Positions 1-9,451 are shown, counted from the first letter of the stretch. The stretch: DNA of 64,000 nucleotides from UBA4421 sp028228615 (GCA_028228615.1 JAOJBS010000009.1:24530-88529); one strand, 5' to 3'. Notes: a model not told the origin generated them from the letters alone. Program-made: numbers and translations.

Positions 1-47
1 CAAAATAACAAGATTCAACTCACAAATTTCTTAACGAGCTAAAACCT

Positions 48-1424
48 ATGAGCCAACTTGATTCAATCTTCGCCATCACTGCCATCGACGGACGCTACCG
101 CAGCAAGGTGGAGAACCTGGCGCACATAACCAGCGAATTTGGTTTGATTAAGTACCGGACAGAAGTTGAATGCCAATGGTTGTTGTTTCTCAGTGACTGC
201 GAAGAGATACCAGAAATACCCAGCCTCGATAAAGAGGACCGCGCCTTTGTTGCGGCCATAGCCGCAAACTTTGACGCTGTTGGTGCAACTCGAATCAAAG
301 AAATTGAAGCCACCACAAACCACGACGTGAAAGCTGTGGAGTACTACCTAAAAGAGCAATTTGCTCTGCGCCCTAACCTGCAGGCCATCAACGAATGGGT
401 ACACTTTGGTTGCACATCTGAGGACATTAACAACACTGCTTACGGCTTAATGGTGAAGGCCGGTGTTGAAGATGTACTGCTCGTGCACATGGATCAACTG
501 ATAAAGGTCATTGATGACCTCGCGCAGCAATACGCAGAGCTGCCTATGTTGTCTCGCACCCACGGGCAAACCGCCTCGCCCACTACCTTAGGCAAGGAAA
601 TGAAAAACGTTGCCGCGCGCCTGTACAGACAGCGCCAGCAGCTAGCGGCGGTAGAAATATTGGCCAAATTCAACGGCGCTGTGGGCAATTTTAACGCCCA
701 CCTGAGCGCCTACCCAGACCTGCCTTGGGCAGACCTATCCGCGCAATTTATTCAGCGCCTTGGGCTGGTCAACAATCCGTGGACTACGCAAATTGAGCCC
801 CACGATTACCTAGCTGAAATTTTTCACTGCATCATGCGCTTCAACCAGATTGTGTTGGATTTCGACCGAGATATTTGGAGCTACATATCTATAAATTACT
901 TCAAACAGCGCAAAGTTGAAGGCGAAACCGGCTCTTCTACCATGCCGCACAAAATCAACCCAATCGACTTTGAAAACTCAGAAGGCAACATTGGTTTGGC
1001 CAATGCCTTACTAGACCATATGGCCAGCAAGCTGCCTGTATCACGCTGGCAAAGAGACCTGTCGGACTCTACCGTGCTGCGCAACATTGGCTCTGCTTTT
1101 GCACATTGTGGTATCGCCTACCAAGCCACGCTTAAAGGGCTATCACGACTGGACGTTAACCCAGCGGCCATCGCTGCAGATTTAGACGACAGCTGGGAGG
1201 TTTTAGCCGAGCCCGTGCAAACAGTTATGCGCAAATACGGCATGAACGAACCCTACGAACAACTGAAAGCTGTCACCCGCGGACGCAGCTTAAACGCAGA
1301 GTTATTCTTGGAAATACTCGAAGAGTTAAAACTTCCTGAAGCCGCCCAAACGGAACTGCGCGACCTCCGGCCAGAAACCTATATTGGCATTGCCAGCGAG
1401 TTAGCAAAACGCGACTTTGAATAA
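48..1424 (+). CDS. purB: Adenylosuccinate lyase
   Basis: Cytoplasmic lyase acting twice in purine synthesis: it releases fumarate from SAICAR to give AICAR, and from adenylosuccinate to give AMP. The 458-residue protein has the usual length of the gammaproteobacterial enzyme. The fumarase/aspartase superfamily signature loop GETGSSTMPHKINP lies at about residues 292-305 and includes the catalytic serine (about S296). The T-H-G-Q motif (SRTHGQTASP) lies near residue 170. The ATG start is preceded by only a weak GAG, and the upstream gene is outside the window. A hairpin follows the stop. PurF, another enzyme of the pathway, lies about 56 kb away. Confidence 0.97.
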   Translation: MSQLDSIFAITAIDGRYRSKVENLAHITSEFGLIKYRTEVECQWLLFLSDCEEIPEIPSLDKEDRAFVAAIAANFDAVGATRIKEIEATTNHDVKAVEYYLKEQFALRPNLQAINEWVHFGCTSEDINNTAYGLMVKAGVEDVLLVHMDQLIKVIDDLAQQYAELPMLSRTHGQTASPTTLGKEMKNVAARLYRQRQQLAAVEILAKFNGAVGNFNAHLSAYPDLPWADLSAQFIQRLGLVNNPWTTQIEPHDYLAEIFHCIMRFNQIVLDFDRDIWSYISINYFKQRKVEGETGSSTMPHKINPIDFENSEGNIGLANALLDHMASKLPVSRWQRDLSDSTVLRNIGSAFAHCGIAYQATLKGLSRLDVNPAAIAADLDDSWEVLAEPVQTVMRKYGMNEPYEQLKAVTRGRSLNAELFLEILEELKLPEAAQTELRDLRPETYIGIASELAKRDFE

Positions 1425-1440
1425 GCCGTGCAAAAAGGAG

Positions 1441-1471
1441 TTCTGGGCAAACAATGAGAGTTAGCCCAGAA
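1441..1471 (+). terminator. Hairpin after purB
   Basis: A perfect 8-bp inverted repeat (TTCTGGGC / GCCCAGAA) with a 15-nt loop starts 17 nt after the purB stop. There is no clear T-run after it, so it may be a weak or Rho-assisted terminator, or an RNA-stabilising hairpin. Confidence 0.45.
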
Positions 1472-1614
1472 TTGGCCCAATAGAAGCTGAAATAGAATTT
1501 TTAGATACTTGTTAAACAACAGATGGCGAAACAGCCACGGGCGAAGCAGCCAACTTTTTTGTAGCGCAAGCACAGTCAACTGCGCTGCAGTAATTAATAC
1601 TGATGGACCAATAA

Positions 1615-4215
1615 ATGAATCATTTACACCGTAAACCACTTCCCGGCACCCAACTAGACTACTACGATACTGAAGCTGCCGTGAATGCAATTAAACCGGG
1701 TGCTTATGCAACCCTGCCCTACACCTCTCGCGTACTGGCAGAAAACTTGGTGCGCCGATGCGACCCGGAACTGCTCACCGCCTCACTAGAGCAAATTGTT
1801 TTTCGTAAGCAGGATTTAGATTTCCCCTGGTTTCCAGCCCGAGTGGTTTGTCATGACATTCTCGGTCAAACAGCCTTAGTCGACTTGGCGGGCTTAAGAG
1901 ACGCCATCGCGGCCAAGGGTGGTGATCCGTCTAAAGTGAACCCGGTAGTGCCTACACAATTGATTGTCGACCACTCCTTAGCCGTTGAACATGCCGGCTT
2001 TGAAAGCGACGCCTTTGACAAGAACAGATCTATTGAAGATCGCCGCAACGATGACCGTTTCCACTTCATCAATTGGACAGCTACCGCCTTTGAAAACGTA
2101 GATGTTATTCCACCTGGCAACGGCATCATGCACCAGATCAACCTAGAGCGAATGTCTCCCGTAGTTCACGCCAAAGACGGCGTCGCCTTCCCTGACACGT
2201 TAGTCGGCACTGACAGTCATACACCTCACGTGGATGCCCTTGGTGTTATCGCTATTGGTGTTGGTGGCCTTGAAGCTGAAAGCGTTATGCTGGGCCGCGC
2301 CTCATACATGCGCCTACCAGATATCATTGGTGTAGAACTCACGGGCAGAAGGCAGCCGGGTATTACCGCAACTGATATTGTCCTGGCGATTACAGAATTT
2401 TTGCGCGAGCAAAAAGTGGTTTCGTCCTACCTAGAATTTTTTGGCGAAGGTGCTAACGAATTAACATTAGGCGACCGCGCAACCATTTCAAATATGACGC
2501 CAGAATTTGGCGCGACTGCTGCAATGTTTTATATCGACAAGCAAACCATCGAATATTTGCAGTTAACCGGCCGTGATCCAGAGCAAGTTAAACTGGTAGA
2601 GAATTATGCCAAAGCCACAGGTCTGTGGGCTGACAGTTTAACTACAGCAGAATATGAGCGCACACTGAGCTTTGACCTATCCAGTGTCGGCCGCAACATT
2701 GCAGGGCCATCTAACCCACACAGAAGAGTAGCCACCTCTGATTTAGCCGCGCAGGGCATTTCAGGCGTAGTGGAAAACGTAGAGGGCGAAATGCCAGATG
2801 GCGCAGTTATTATTGCTGCTATCACCAGTTGTACAAACACCAGCAACCCACGCAATGTTATTGCAGCAGCGCTACTGGCACGCAACGCCAACGCACTCGG
2901 TTTGACCAGAAAACCATGGGTAAAGAGTTCCTTAGCGCCGGGATCAAAAGCCGTGCAACTCTACTTAGAAGATGCCGACTTATTGAAAGAGTTGGAAGCA
3001 TTGGGTTTTGGCATTGTTGGCTTCGCCTGCACCACTTGCAACGGCATGAGCGGCGCATTGGACCCGGTAATACAAAAAGAAATCATCGACCGCGATCTAT
3101 ATTCAACCGCCGTGCTGTCTGGCAACCGCAACTTTGATGGACGCATACACCCCCACGCGAAACAGGCATTTTTAGCCTCGCCGCCATTGGTAGTTGCGTA
3201 CGCCATTGCGGGAACCATTCGTTTCGACATTGAAAAAGATATTTTAGGCACAGATGCAAACGGCCGCGATATTACGCTCAAAGACATCTGGCCCAGTGAC
3301 GAAGAGATTGATCAGATTGTTAAAGCCAGCGTAAAACCTGAGCAGTTCAGCAAAGTCTACGACCCGATGTTTGTGTCGCTCAAAGATGTCACCAGTCTCA
3401 CCGATCCGCTGTACGACTGGCGGCCTGAAAGCACCTATATCAGACGCCCACCTTATTGGGAAGGTGCACTGGCCGGCGAGCGCTCGCTCGCAGGTATGCG
3501 CCCACTTGCAGTGCTGGGCGATAACATAACCACGGACCACCTATCGCCCTCCAACGCCATCATGTTAGACAGCGCTGCTGGCGAATATTTAGACAAGATG
3601 GGGCTGCCTGAAGAAGACTTTAACTCTTACGCGACCCACCGTGGCGACCATCTTACGGCTCAACGAGCAACATTCGCTAACCCAAAACTGGTTAACGAAA
3701 TGGTCTTGGAAAATGGCGCTGCCAAGCAAGGGTCACTCGCGCGGATAGAGCCAGAAGGCAAAGTCAGCCGCATGTGGGAGGCCATAGAAGTCTACATGGA
3801 AAGAAAGCAGCCACTTATTATTGTTGCCGGCGCTGACTACGGCCAAGGCTCGTCCAGAGACTGGGCCGCTAAAGGCGTTCGCTTGGCCGGCGTTGAGGCC
3901 ATTTTAGCCGAAGGCTTTGAGCGTATTCACCGCACCAACCTTGTGGGTATGGGCGTGTTACCACTGGAATTCAAAAACGGCGAGAACCGCAAAACCTTTG
4001 CTATTGATGGCACGGAAACATTTGACGTTATTGGCGAACCTACGCCAAGAGCCACGCTCAAAGTCGTTATTAAGCGCGCCTCAGGCGAGTCCATAGAAGT
4101 AGAGGCGACTTGTCGCCTAGACACTGCGGAAGAGGTTTCTATTTATGAGGCTGGCGGCGTATTACAGCGCTTTGCTCAAGACTTCTTAGAGTCGAGCAGC
4201 ACTGCGGCTCATTAA
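1615..4215 (+). CDS. acnD: 2-methylcitrate dehydratase, Fe/S-dependent (AcnD)
   Basis: Aconitase-family enzyme that dehydrates 2-methylcitrate to a 2-methylaconitate isomer in the methylcitrate pathway of propionyl-CoA breakdown. Its product needs the isomerase PrpF, encoded 43 nt downstream. The protein has 866 residues, typical for AcnD. The [4Fe-4S] ligands are visible as C406 (TSCTNTSNP) and C472/C475 (FACTTCNGMSG). The C-terminal swivel domain has the GADYGQGSSRDWAAKG substrate-binding loop. The N-terminus (HRKPLPGTQLDYYDTEAA) is characteristic of AcnD rather than AcnA/AcnB. Pairing with prpF supports AcnD over housekeeping aconitase. No PrpD is seen in the window. Confidence 0.95.
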   Translation: MNHLHRKPLPGTQLDYYDTEAAVNAIKPGAYATLPYTSRVLAENLVRRCDPELLTASLEQIVFRKQDLDFPWFPARVVCHDILGQTALVDLAGLRDAIAAKGGDPSKVNPVVPTQLIVDHSLAVEHAGFESDAFDKNRSIEDRRNDDRFHFINWTATAFENVDVIPPGNGIMHQINLERMSPVVHAKDGVAFPDTLVGTDSHTPHVDALGVIAIGVGGLEAESVMLGRASYMRLPDIIGVELTGRRQPGITATDIVLAITEFLREQKVVSSYLEFFGEGANELTLGDRATISNMTPEFGATAAMFYIDKQTIEYLQLTGRDPEQVKLVENYAKATGLWADSLTTAEYERTLSFDLSSVGRNIAGPSNPHRRVATSDLAAQGISGVVENVEGEMPDGAVIIAAITSCTNTSNPRNVIAAALLARNANALGLTRKPWVKSSLAPGSKAVQLYLEDADLLKELEALGFGIVGFACTTCNGMSGALDPVIQKEIIDRDLYSTAVLSGNRNFDGRIHPHAKQAFLASPPLVVAYAIAGTIRFDIEKDILGTDANGRDITLKDIWPSDEEIDQIVKASVKPEQFSKVYDPMFVSLKDVTSLTDPLYDWRPESTYIRRPPYWEGALAGERSLAGMRPLAVLGDNITTDHLSPSNAIMLDSAAGEYLDKMGLPEEDFNSYATHRGDHLTAQRATFANPKLVNEMVLENGAAKQGSLARIEPEGKVSRMWEAIEVYMERKQPLIIVAGADYGQGSSRDWAAKGVRLAGVEAILAEGFERIHRTNLVGMGVLPLEFKNGENRKTFAIDGTETFDVIGEPTPRATLKVVIKRASGESIEVEATCRLDTAEEVSIYEAGGVLQRFAQDFLESSSTAAH

Positions 4216-4267
4216 TCGCGCACTTTTCATAGCGCATTGCAAAAAGCGCTTTTTAGGATTGAGTAAA

Positions 4268-5449
4268 ATGTCACATGCACCGCAAATCAAAATCCCCGCT
4301 ACTTATATGCGCGGGGGCACTAGTAAAGGCGTCTTCTTTAACCTGGCAGAACTGCCAGAATCTGCCCAAGTTGCAGGCCCTGCACGCGATAACATTATTC
4401 TGCGCGTCATTGGCAGTCCAGACCCTTACGGCAAACAAACAGATGGAATGGGCGGCGCCACTTCGAGCACGAGCAAGTCTGTGATACTGGCAAAGAGCAA
4501 TATTGCTGATCACGATGTAGATTATCTCTTTGGCCAGGTTGCCATAGACAAAGCATTTGTCGACTGGAGTGGTAACTGCGGCAATTTGTCTGCAGCTGTG
4601 GGGGCATTTGCCATTGCCAATAACTTGGTAGAGGCCTCTAGAGTGCCGGATAACGGCATCGCCATAGTCCGGATTTGGCAAGTTAACATAAGCAAAACCA
4701 TTATTGCCCACGTCCCCATGCTCAATGGGGAAGTATGTGAAACCGGCGACTTTGAGTTGGACGGCGTAACCTTTCCTGCCGCTGAGGTGCAACTAGATTT
4801 TCTCGAGCCAGCAGACGATGACGGCGGCTCTATGTTCCCTACCGGCAACTTGGTAGACGACCTAAAGGTTCCGGGTGTAGGCACACTCAAAGCCACTATG
4901 ATTAACGCGGGCATACCCACTATCTTTTTAAATGCTGAAGAAATTGGCTATACCGGCTGCGAGCTACAAGACGACATCAATAACGATGAAAAAGCCTTAG
5001 CGCAGTTTGAAAAAATTCGCGCTCACGGTGCGTTACGCATGGGATTGATCAGTGATTTAGCTGAAGCTCAAGATCGACAACATACACCCAAAGTGGCTTT
5101 TGTGGCCAAGCCCGCGGCTTATACTTCGTCCAGCGGTAAGAACATTACGGCGGCGGATATAGATCTGCAGGTGCGCGCTCTGTCTATGGGCAAACTACAT
5201 CACGCCATGATGGGTACGGCTGCTGTGGCCATTGGTACTGCAGCGGCAATACCCGGCACATTGGTCAACTTAGCAGCAGGCGGCGGCGATTTAGAGGCGG
5301 TTAAATTTGGGCATCCATCAGGCACGCTGAAAGTGGGTGCTGCGGCCCAGTTGGTGGAGCAAGAATGGACTGTGAGCAAAGCCAGCATGAGCCGAAGTGC
5401 TCGAGTGCTGATGGAAGGATGGGTAAAAATTCCCGGAGATTCTTTTTAG
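4268..5449 (+). CDS. prpF: 2-methylaconitate cis-trans isomerase PrpF
   Basis: Cofactor-independent isomerase of the PrpF/diaminopimelate-epimerase fold. It converts the 2-methylaconitate isomer made by AcnD into the one used by aconitase. The family N-terminus (PATYMRGGTSKGVFF) and the DWSGNCGNLSAAVGAF motif with the active-site cysteine are present. I place the start at the ATG nine nt after AGGA; a TTG nine nt further upstream abuts the AGGA and is too close to it. The protein is 393 residues. It is co-transcribed with acnD and ends at a bidirectional terminator shared with the convergent prpC. Confidence 0.95.
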   Translation: MSHAPQIKIPATYMRGGTSKGVFFNLAELPESAQVAGPARDNIILRVIGSPDPYGKQTDGMGGATSSTSKSVILAKSNIADHDVDYLFGQVAIDKAFVDWSGNCGNLSAAVGAFAIANNLVEASRVPDNGIAIVRIWQVNISKTIIAHVPMLNGEVCETGDFELDGVTFPAAEVQLDFLEPADDDGGSMFPTGNLVDDLKVPGVGTLKATMINAGIPTIFLNAEEIGYTGCELQDDINNDEKALAQFEKIRAHGALRMGLISDLAEAQDRQHTPKVAFVAKPAAYTSSSGKNITAADIDLQVRALSMGKLHHAMMGTAAVAIGTAAAIPGTLVNLAAGGGDLEAVKFGHPSGTLKVGAAAQLVEQEWTVSKASMSRSARVLMEGWVKIPGDSF

Positions 5450-5510
5450 CCGCGGTACATGTCTTTCAGCAAAACCGAAACTAAACAAAAAACCAAAACC
5501 AGAACCAAAA

Positions 5511-5546
5511 AAAAGAGGCTATAGAAAATACTATAGCCGCTTCTTT
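5511..5546. terminator. Bidirectional terminator between prpF and prpC
   Basis: A perfect 8-bp stem GGCTATAG / CTATAGCC with a 6-nt loop is flanked by an A-run on the left and a T-rich CTTCTTT on the right. It can therefore act as an intrinsic terminator in both directions, between two convergent genes. Confidence 0.85.
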
Positions 5547-5611
5547 CCAAATCTAACTTTATCGCCTAGCTCAGACGCACCAACCATGCGCCTAAGGCTC
5601 CGCTCGCTCAC

Positions 5612-6736
5612 TTAGCGCTGTGCGATTGGCGTCAAAACCCTTGGCTCTGGCCCGATATAGTCGGCGCTAGGACGAATAATACGATTATTCTCGCGCTGCT
5701 CCATTACGTGCGCGGCCCAACCCGATACTCTTGAACACACAAAGATCGGCGTGAACAACTTTGTCGGAATACCCATAAAGTTATAGGTAGAGGCGTGGAA
5801 AAAGTCTGCGTTAGCAAACAATTCTTTCTCGTCCCACATAACCTTTTCAACTGCACATGAAACTGGATATAGAACCGTGTCCCCTACTTCGGTTGCGAGT
5901 TTTTCAGCCCACTTCTTGATAATGACATTACGCGGATCCGAGGTCCGATAGATCGCATGGCCAAAGCCCATGATCTTATCCTTGCGTTCCAACATGCCCA
6001 AAATACCAGCGGTGGCTTCTTCAGCAGTAGAAAACTTTTCAATCAATTCCATAGCCGCTTCATTAGCGCCGCCATGCAGTGGTCCACGCAGGGAGCCTAT
6101 GGCACCTGTGACACAAGAATGCATATCAGACAATGTAGAGGCACAAACTCGGGCGGTAAAAGTAGACGCATTAAACTCATGCTCTGCATAAAGGATTAAG
6201 GAAATGTCCATTATCCGTTCGTGCAATTCACTGGGCTTCTCACCTGTAAGGGTCTGCAAGAAATGCCCGGCTAGAGATTTTGCATCAGTATCAGTCTCAA
6301 TACGCACCCCTTCATGACTGAAGCGATACCAATAGTTAATGATGCCTGGCAAAGCGCCTAACAAACGATCTGCCGCTCTTTGTTGGTTTTCAAAACCGTC
6401 TTCTGGCTCTAAGTTGCCCAGCATTGAACAACCGGTGCGCAGCACGTCCATTGGATGCGCAGAGGCTGGAATACGTTCCAAAACCTCTAGTAACGCCTGA
6501 GGCAATACTCTGTTGCCCTTGAGCACAGCGCGATAGCCGTCTAACTGCGCTTGGTTAGGCAATTCGCCATGAAACATGAGGTAGGCGACCTCTTCAAAAG
6601 TCGCATTGTCAGCAAGATCAGAAATATCATAGCCGCGATAAGTAAGCCCCGTGCCACTTAGCCCAACGGTGCATAGCTCTGTGGTGCCTGCGCTCTGACC
6701 GCGCAAACCTGCGCCACCTAGTACTTTCTCTACCAT
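5612..6736 (-). CDS. prpC: 2-methylcitrate synthase
   Basis: Citrate-synthase family enzyme condensing propionyl-CoA with oxaloacetate to 2-methylcitrate, the entry step of the methylcitrate cycle. The citrate synthase active-site blocks are visible: GPLHGGANEAAMELIE, GFGHAIYRTSDPRN and, towards the C-terminus, CSRVSGWAAHVMEQ. I start at the internal ATG (MVEKVLGGAGLRGQ), which has GAGGAG six nt upstream; a TTG seven codons earlier lies before this ribosome binding site. The protein is 374 residues, matching PrpC and shorter than housekeeping GltA. It follows prpB on the same strand after 122 nt and probably shares its transcript. Confidence 0.95.
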   Translation of the reverse strand: MVEKVLGGAGLRGQSAGTTELCTVGLSGTGLTYRGYDISDLADNATFEEVAYLMFHGELPNQAQLDGYRAVLKGNRVLPQALLEVLERIPASAHPMDVLRTGCSMLGNLEPEDGFENQQRAADRLLGALPGIINYWYRFSHEGVRIETDTDAKSLAGHFLQTLTGEKPSELHERIMDISLILYAEHEFNASTFTARVCASTLSDMHSCVTGAIGSLRGPLHGGANEAAMELIEKFSTAEEATAGILGMLERKDKIMGFGHAIYRTSDPRNVIIKKWAEKLATEVGDTVLYPVSCAVEKVMWDEKELFANADFFHASTYNFMGIPTKLFTPIFVCSRVSGWAAHVMEQRENNRIIRPSADYIGPEPRVLTPIAQR

Positions 6737-6858
6737 TTTACTCTCCTCAACAATCAAATTGTGCGAGCCCGAGCAAAGCCGGACCCTCTATTTATCTATA
6801 ATATTTAGGCCTATATTTAGGGCTGCGTTAAAGCCTCTGTTAGAACCTTTATTAGTAA

Positions 6859-7731
6859 TTAGGCCTGTTCAGCAAACAGTCGGTCTAACTTTTGCTCATA
6901 CTCGTGGTAACCCAAGAAATCATAAAGCTCCATACGCGTTTGCATGGTGTCCACTACTGATGTTTGCGTGCCTTCAGATCGTATGGCCTGATAAACGGTT
7001 AATGCCGCCTTATTCATAGCTCTAAAGGCTGAAAGCGGATAAAGGGCCATGGCAATGTCTACTGCCGCAAGTTCATCAGTGGTATACAGCGGGGTTTCAC
7101 CGAACTCAGTCAAGTTAGCCAATACTGGAATACCGGCAGCTTCAACGATGGGCGCGTACATGCCAATTTCTGTCATCGCTTCAGCAAAAATTGCGTCAGC
7201 ACCGGCTTCCGCAAAGGCGCCGGCACGATCCACAACCGCATTCATACCGTCCACTGCCAAAGCATCTGTTCTAGCCATAACGACAAAATCTGGGTCTGTT
7301 TTCGCATCCACTGCGGCCTTGATGCGATCGACCATTTCAGCTACTGAGACAATGGATTTATTGGGTCTATGACCACAGCGCTTTTGCGCTACTTGGTCTT
7401 CAATATGCACGGCGGCGGCGCCTGCTGCGGTCATATCTTTAATGCTGCGCGCAATATTGAAAGCGCCACCCCAGCCGGTATCAATGTCTACTAGCAACGG
7501 TACACTGGTCGCCGCAGTTATACGACGGACATCTTCCAAAACGTCATTTAGGGAGGTCATGCCAAGATCTGGCAAGCCGTAGGAAGCATTAGCGACGCCG
7601 CCACCTGACAAATAGATGGCTTTATAGCCAACGCTCTCAGCCATCAACGCAGTATACGCATTAATAGTACCTGGGATTTGTAACGGCTTTTCACTGGCCA
7701 TGGCGGCGCGAAATTTCTTACCTTGACTCAT
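6859..7731 (-). CDS. prpB: Methylisocitrate lyase
   Basis: Cleaves 2-methylisocitrate to pyruvate and succinate, the last step of the methylcitrate cycle. It is a TIM-barrel enzyme of the isocitrate lyase superfamily. The catalytic signature K-R-C-G-H is at residues 117-121 (C119 the likely general acid/base), and the metal-binding VDIDTGWGG stretch is near residue 81. The length, 290 residues, fits the family. A GGAG lies 11 nt before the ATG. It is the first gene of a prpB-prpC unit. No propionate regulator (PrpR or GntR type) is encoded in the window. Confidence 0.95.
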   Translation of the reverse strand: MSQGKKFRAAMASEKPLQIPGTINAYTALMAESVGYKAIYLSGGGVANASYGLPDLGMTSLNDVLEDVRRITAATSVPLLVDIDTGWGGAFNIARSIKDMTAAGAAAVHIEDQVAQKRCGHRPNKSIVSVAEMVDRIKAAVDAKTDPDFVVMARTDALAVDGMNAVVDRAGAFAEAGADAIFAEAMTEIGMYAPIVEAAGIPVLANLTEFGETPLYTTDELAAVDIAMALYPLSAFRAMNKAALTVYQAIRSEGTQTSVVDTMQTRMELYDFLGYHEYEQKLDRLFAEQA

Positions 7732-7819
7732 TCTATTCTTTCTCCAAATTTCCTACCCATCAACATTGGGCGTTGCACAATCGCGCACTTTGGGCGTACG
7801 CGAAGCATATTTATTTCTG

Positions 7820-7859
7820 GATCACTGCTCATCAATACGTGATTAGAAGAGCATTGATC
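7820..7859. promoter_or_regulatory. Imperfect inverted repeat upstream of prpB
   Basis: Arms GATCACTGCTC and GAGCATTGATC match at 10 of 11 positions across an 18-nt spacer, between the thrH stop and the prpB start. It could be an operator for the prpBC unit or a hairpin ending thrH. It has no T-run. Confidence 0.35.
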
Positions 7860-7899
7860 ATTTCAAAGCCTGCCCCTAGTCTACATGACTAAACAACCG

Positions 7900-8511
7900 C
7901 TAGCCTACAGCCTCTTCAATCAGCGCCTGCAGCTGGGCATAGTCCTCCGCCAACGGATATTGCGGAAATTGGGCGCGCACATTTTCTGGGGCTTGAAAAA
8001 AGATGCCATGATCTGCCTCTTCAAGCATAGACACGTCGTTAAACGAGTCCCCCGCCGCAATGACCTTCAAATCTAAAGATTTAAATGCTTTTACTGAGTG
8101 CCGCTTTGGATCGGTCTGACGCAACTTGTAACCCACCACACGGTCATTTTCGACAACCAGCTTGTGGCAGAGCAAGAACGGATCGCCTAATTGCACCATC
8201 AACGGCCCGGCAAATTCGTAAAACGTGTCTGAAATAATGGCCACCTGAAAGCGTTCACCCGCCCAATCAAGGAAATCTTTTGCGCCATCCAAAGGCTTAA
8301 GTTTGGCAATTTCGGTTTGAATATCGGTAAGGGTAATGCCCTGCTTATGCAAAATATCCAATCGATAATCCATAAGATCTTCGTACACCGGAATGTCCCG
8401 AGTGGTCTTGAGTAACTCCGGCAACTGAGTTTCTCGCGCTACCGCCTGCCAAACTTCTGGCACTAAAACGCCTTCTAGATCCAAACACAAAATATCCAAA
8501 ACATGCCCCAC
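7900..8511 (-). CDS. thrH: Phosphoserine phosphatase/phosphoserine:homoserine phosphotransferase
   Basis: HAD-superfamily enzyme like Pseudomonas ThrH, which has phosphoserine phosphatase activity and can transfer phosphate from phosphoserine to homoserine. The HAD motif I is CLDLEGVLVPE, with the D-x-E variant typical of ThrH. Motif II is IISDTFYEF, and the C-terminal motif is AAGDSFNDVSMLEEADHG. The length, about 203 residues, fits. The GTG start is the longest reading; a TTG four codons downstream would give MDILCLDLEG, closer to the Pseudomonas N-terminus, so the start is uncertain by 12 nt. It is divergent from cysH. Confidence 0.9.
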   Translation of the reverse strand: MGHVLDILCLDLEGVLVPEVWQAVARETQLPELLKTTRDIPVYEDLMDYRLDILHKQGITLTDIQTEIAKLKPLDGAKDFLDWAGERFQVAIISDTFYEFAGPLMVQLGDPFLLCHKLVVENDRVVGYKLRQTDPKRHSVKAFKSLDLKVIAAGDSFNDVSMLEEADHGIFFQAPENVRAQFPQYPLAEDYAQLQALIEEAVG

Positions 8512-8641
8512 TAATTAATTTGGCGTAAGCATATAGCAAGATGTTCTTTTTTTAATAGCTTTTGCGCTGTTAGCCTGCTCCGGTGGAATGAAGAGTAGCG
8601 ACAAAAGCTTTACTTCGCCCCTATTCACAGCGACATAGCTG

Positions 8642-8677
8642 AGGAACTAGCAAAGGAACTAGCAAAGGAACTAGCAG
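8642..8677 (+). repeat. Three tandem 12-bp repeats spanning the cysH ribosome binding site
   Basis: Three copies of AGGAACTAGCAA (the last ends in G) run directly up to the cysH ATG. Each copy carries an AGGA; the last AGGA lies 10 nt before the start codon. Confidence 0.85.
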
Positions 8678-8679
8678 TA

Positions 8680-9417
8680 ATGGCTTCGGAAAATACCCAG
8701 ACGAAAGACAACAGTCTAATAACAACCACCAGAGCACTTCTGGAAGACGCGCTCACGCGTTTCGAAAAAGGCACCATCGCAGTGTCTTTTAGCGGCGCAG
8801 AAGACGTGGTGCTTATAGATCTGATCCACCGCTTAGGTTACAAGGTTGATGTCTTCTCACTAGATACAGGTCGCCTGCACCCTGAGACCTACGAATTTAT
8901 AGAGAAGATCAGAACCCACTACGCAACACCCATAGAGCTGCTGTCGCCAGATGCCAAAGCATTGGGTGAACTGGTTAAAGAAAAAGGCCTATTCAGTTTC
9001 CGCGAGGACGGCCACGGTGAATGCTGCGGCGTCAGAAAAATTCGACCGTTAGAGCAAAAGCTCAGCCACCTGAAAGCTTGGATCACCGGACAGCGCAAAG
9101 ACCAAAGCGTGACCCGCTCAGACGTGCCTTTAGAGCAAATAGATGCTGCTTTTTCGACCCCAGCGAATGAGTTGACCAAGTTCAACCCGCTGGCCGAGTG
9201 GACGTCAGCAGATGTCTGGCAATACATCAGAGTCAATGAAGTGCCTTACAATCCCCTCCACGATAACGGCTTTGTTTCAATCGGCTGCCAGCCCTGCACC
9301 AGGGCTATTGGCCCACAAGAACATGAACGAGCTGGACGTTGGTGGTGGGAAGAGGAGACCAAGAAAGAATGCGGTCTGCACAGCCAGAACGTCATTAAAA
9401 TCATTGCCAATCAATAA
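8680..9417 (+). CDS. cysH: Adenylylsulfate (APS/PAPS) reductase, [4Fe-4S] type
   Basis: Reduces activated sulfate to sulfite with thioredoxin, in assimilatory sulfate reduction. The ATP-pyrophosphatase fold is seen in FSGAEDVVLIDL near residue 39. Cysteine pairs C115-C116 (GECCGVRK) and C203-x2-C206 (GCQPC) are the [4Fe-4S] ligands that mark the APS-reducing form found in Pseudomonas, and they are absent from the E. coli PAPS enzyme. The catalytic cysteine C231 lies in the C-terminal ECGLH motif. The length is 245 residues. Its ribosome binding site sits in a 12-bp tandem repeat. A perfect GC-rich hairpin follows the stop. cysB is nearby. Confidence 0.95.
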   Translation: MASENTQTKDNSLITTTRALLEDALTRFEKGTIAVSFSGAEDVVLIDLIHRLGYKVDVFSLDTGRLHPETYEFIEKIRTHYATPIELLSPDAKALGELVKEKGLFSFREDGHGECCGVRKIRPLEQKLSHLKAWITGQRKDQSVTRSDVPLEQIDAAFSTPANELTKFNPLAEWTSADVWQYIRVNEVPYNPLHDNGFVSIGCQPCTRAIGPQEHERAGRWWWEEETKKECGLHSQNVIKIIANQ

Positions 9418-9430
9418 ATCCGGACAAACA

Positions 9431-9451
9431 GCGCCCGACACTCACGGGCGC
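9431..9451 (+). terminator. GC-rich hairpin after cysH
   Basis: A perfect 7-bp stem GCGCCCG / CGGGCGC with a 7-nt loop lies 13 nt after the cysH stop. It has no T-run, so termination is plausible but not certain. Confidence 0.45.

Noticed and set aside
4271..4792. 173-codon frame antisense to prpF.
   Set aside because: It lies wholly inside a clear gene; the opposite strand shows family motifs and this one does not.
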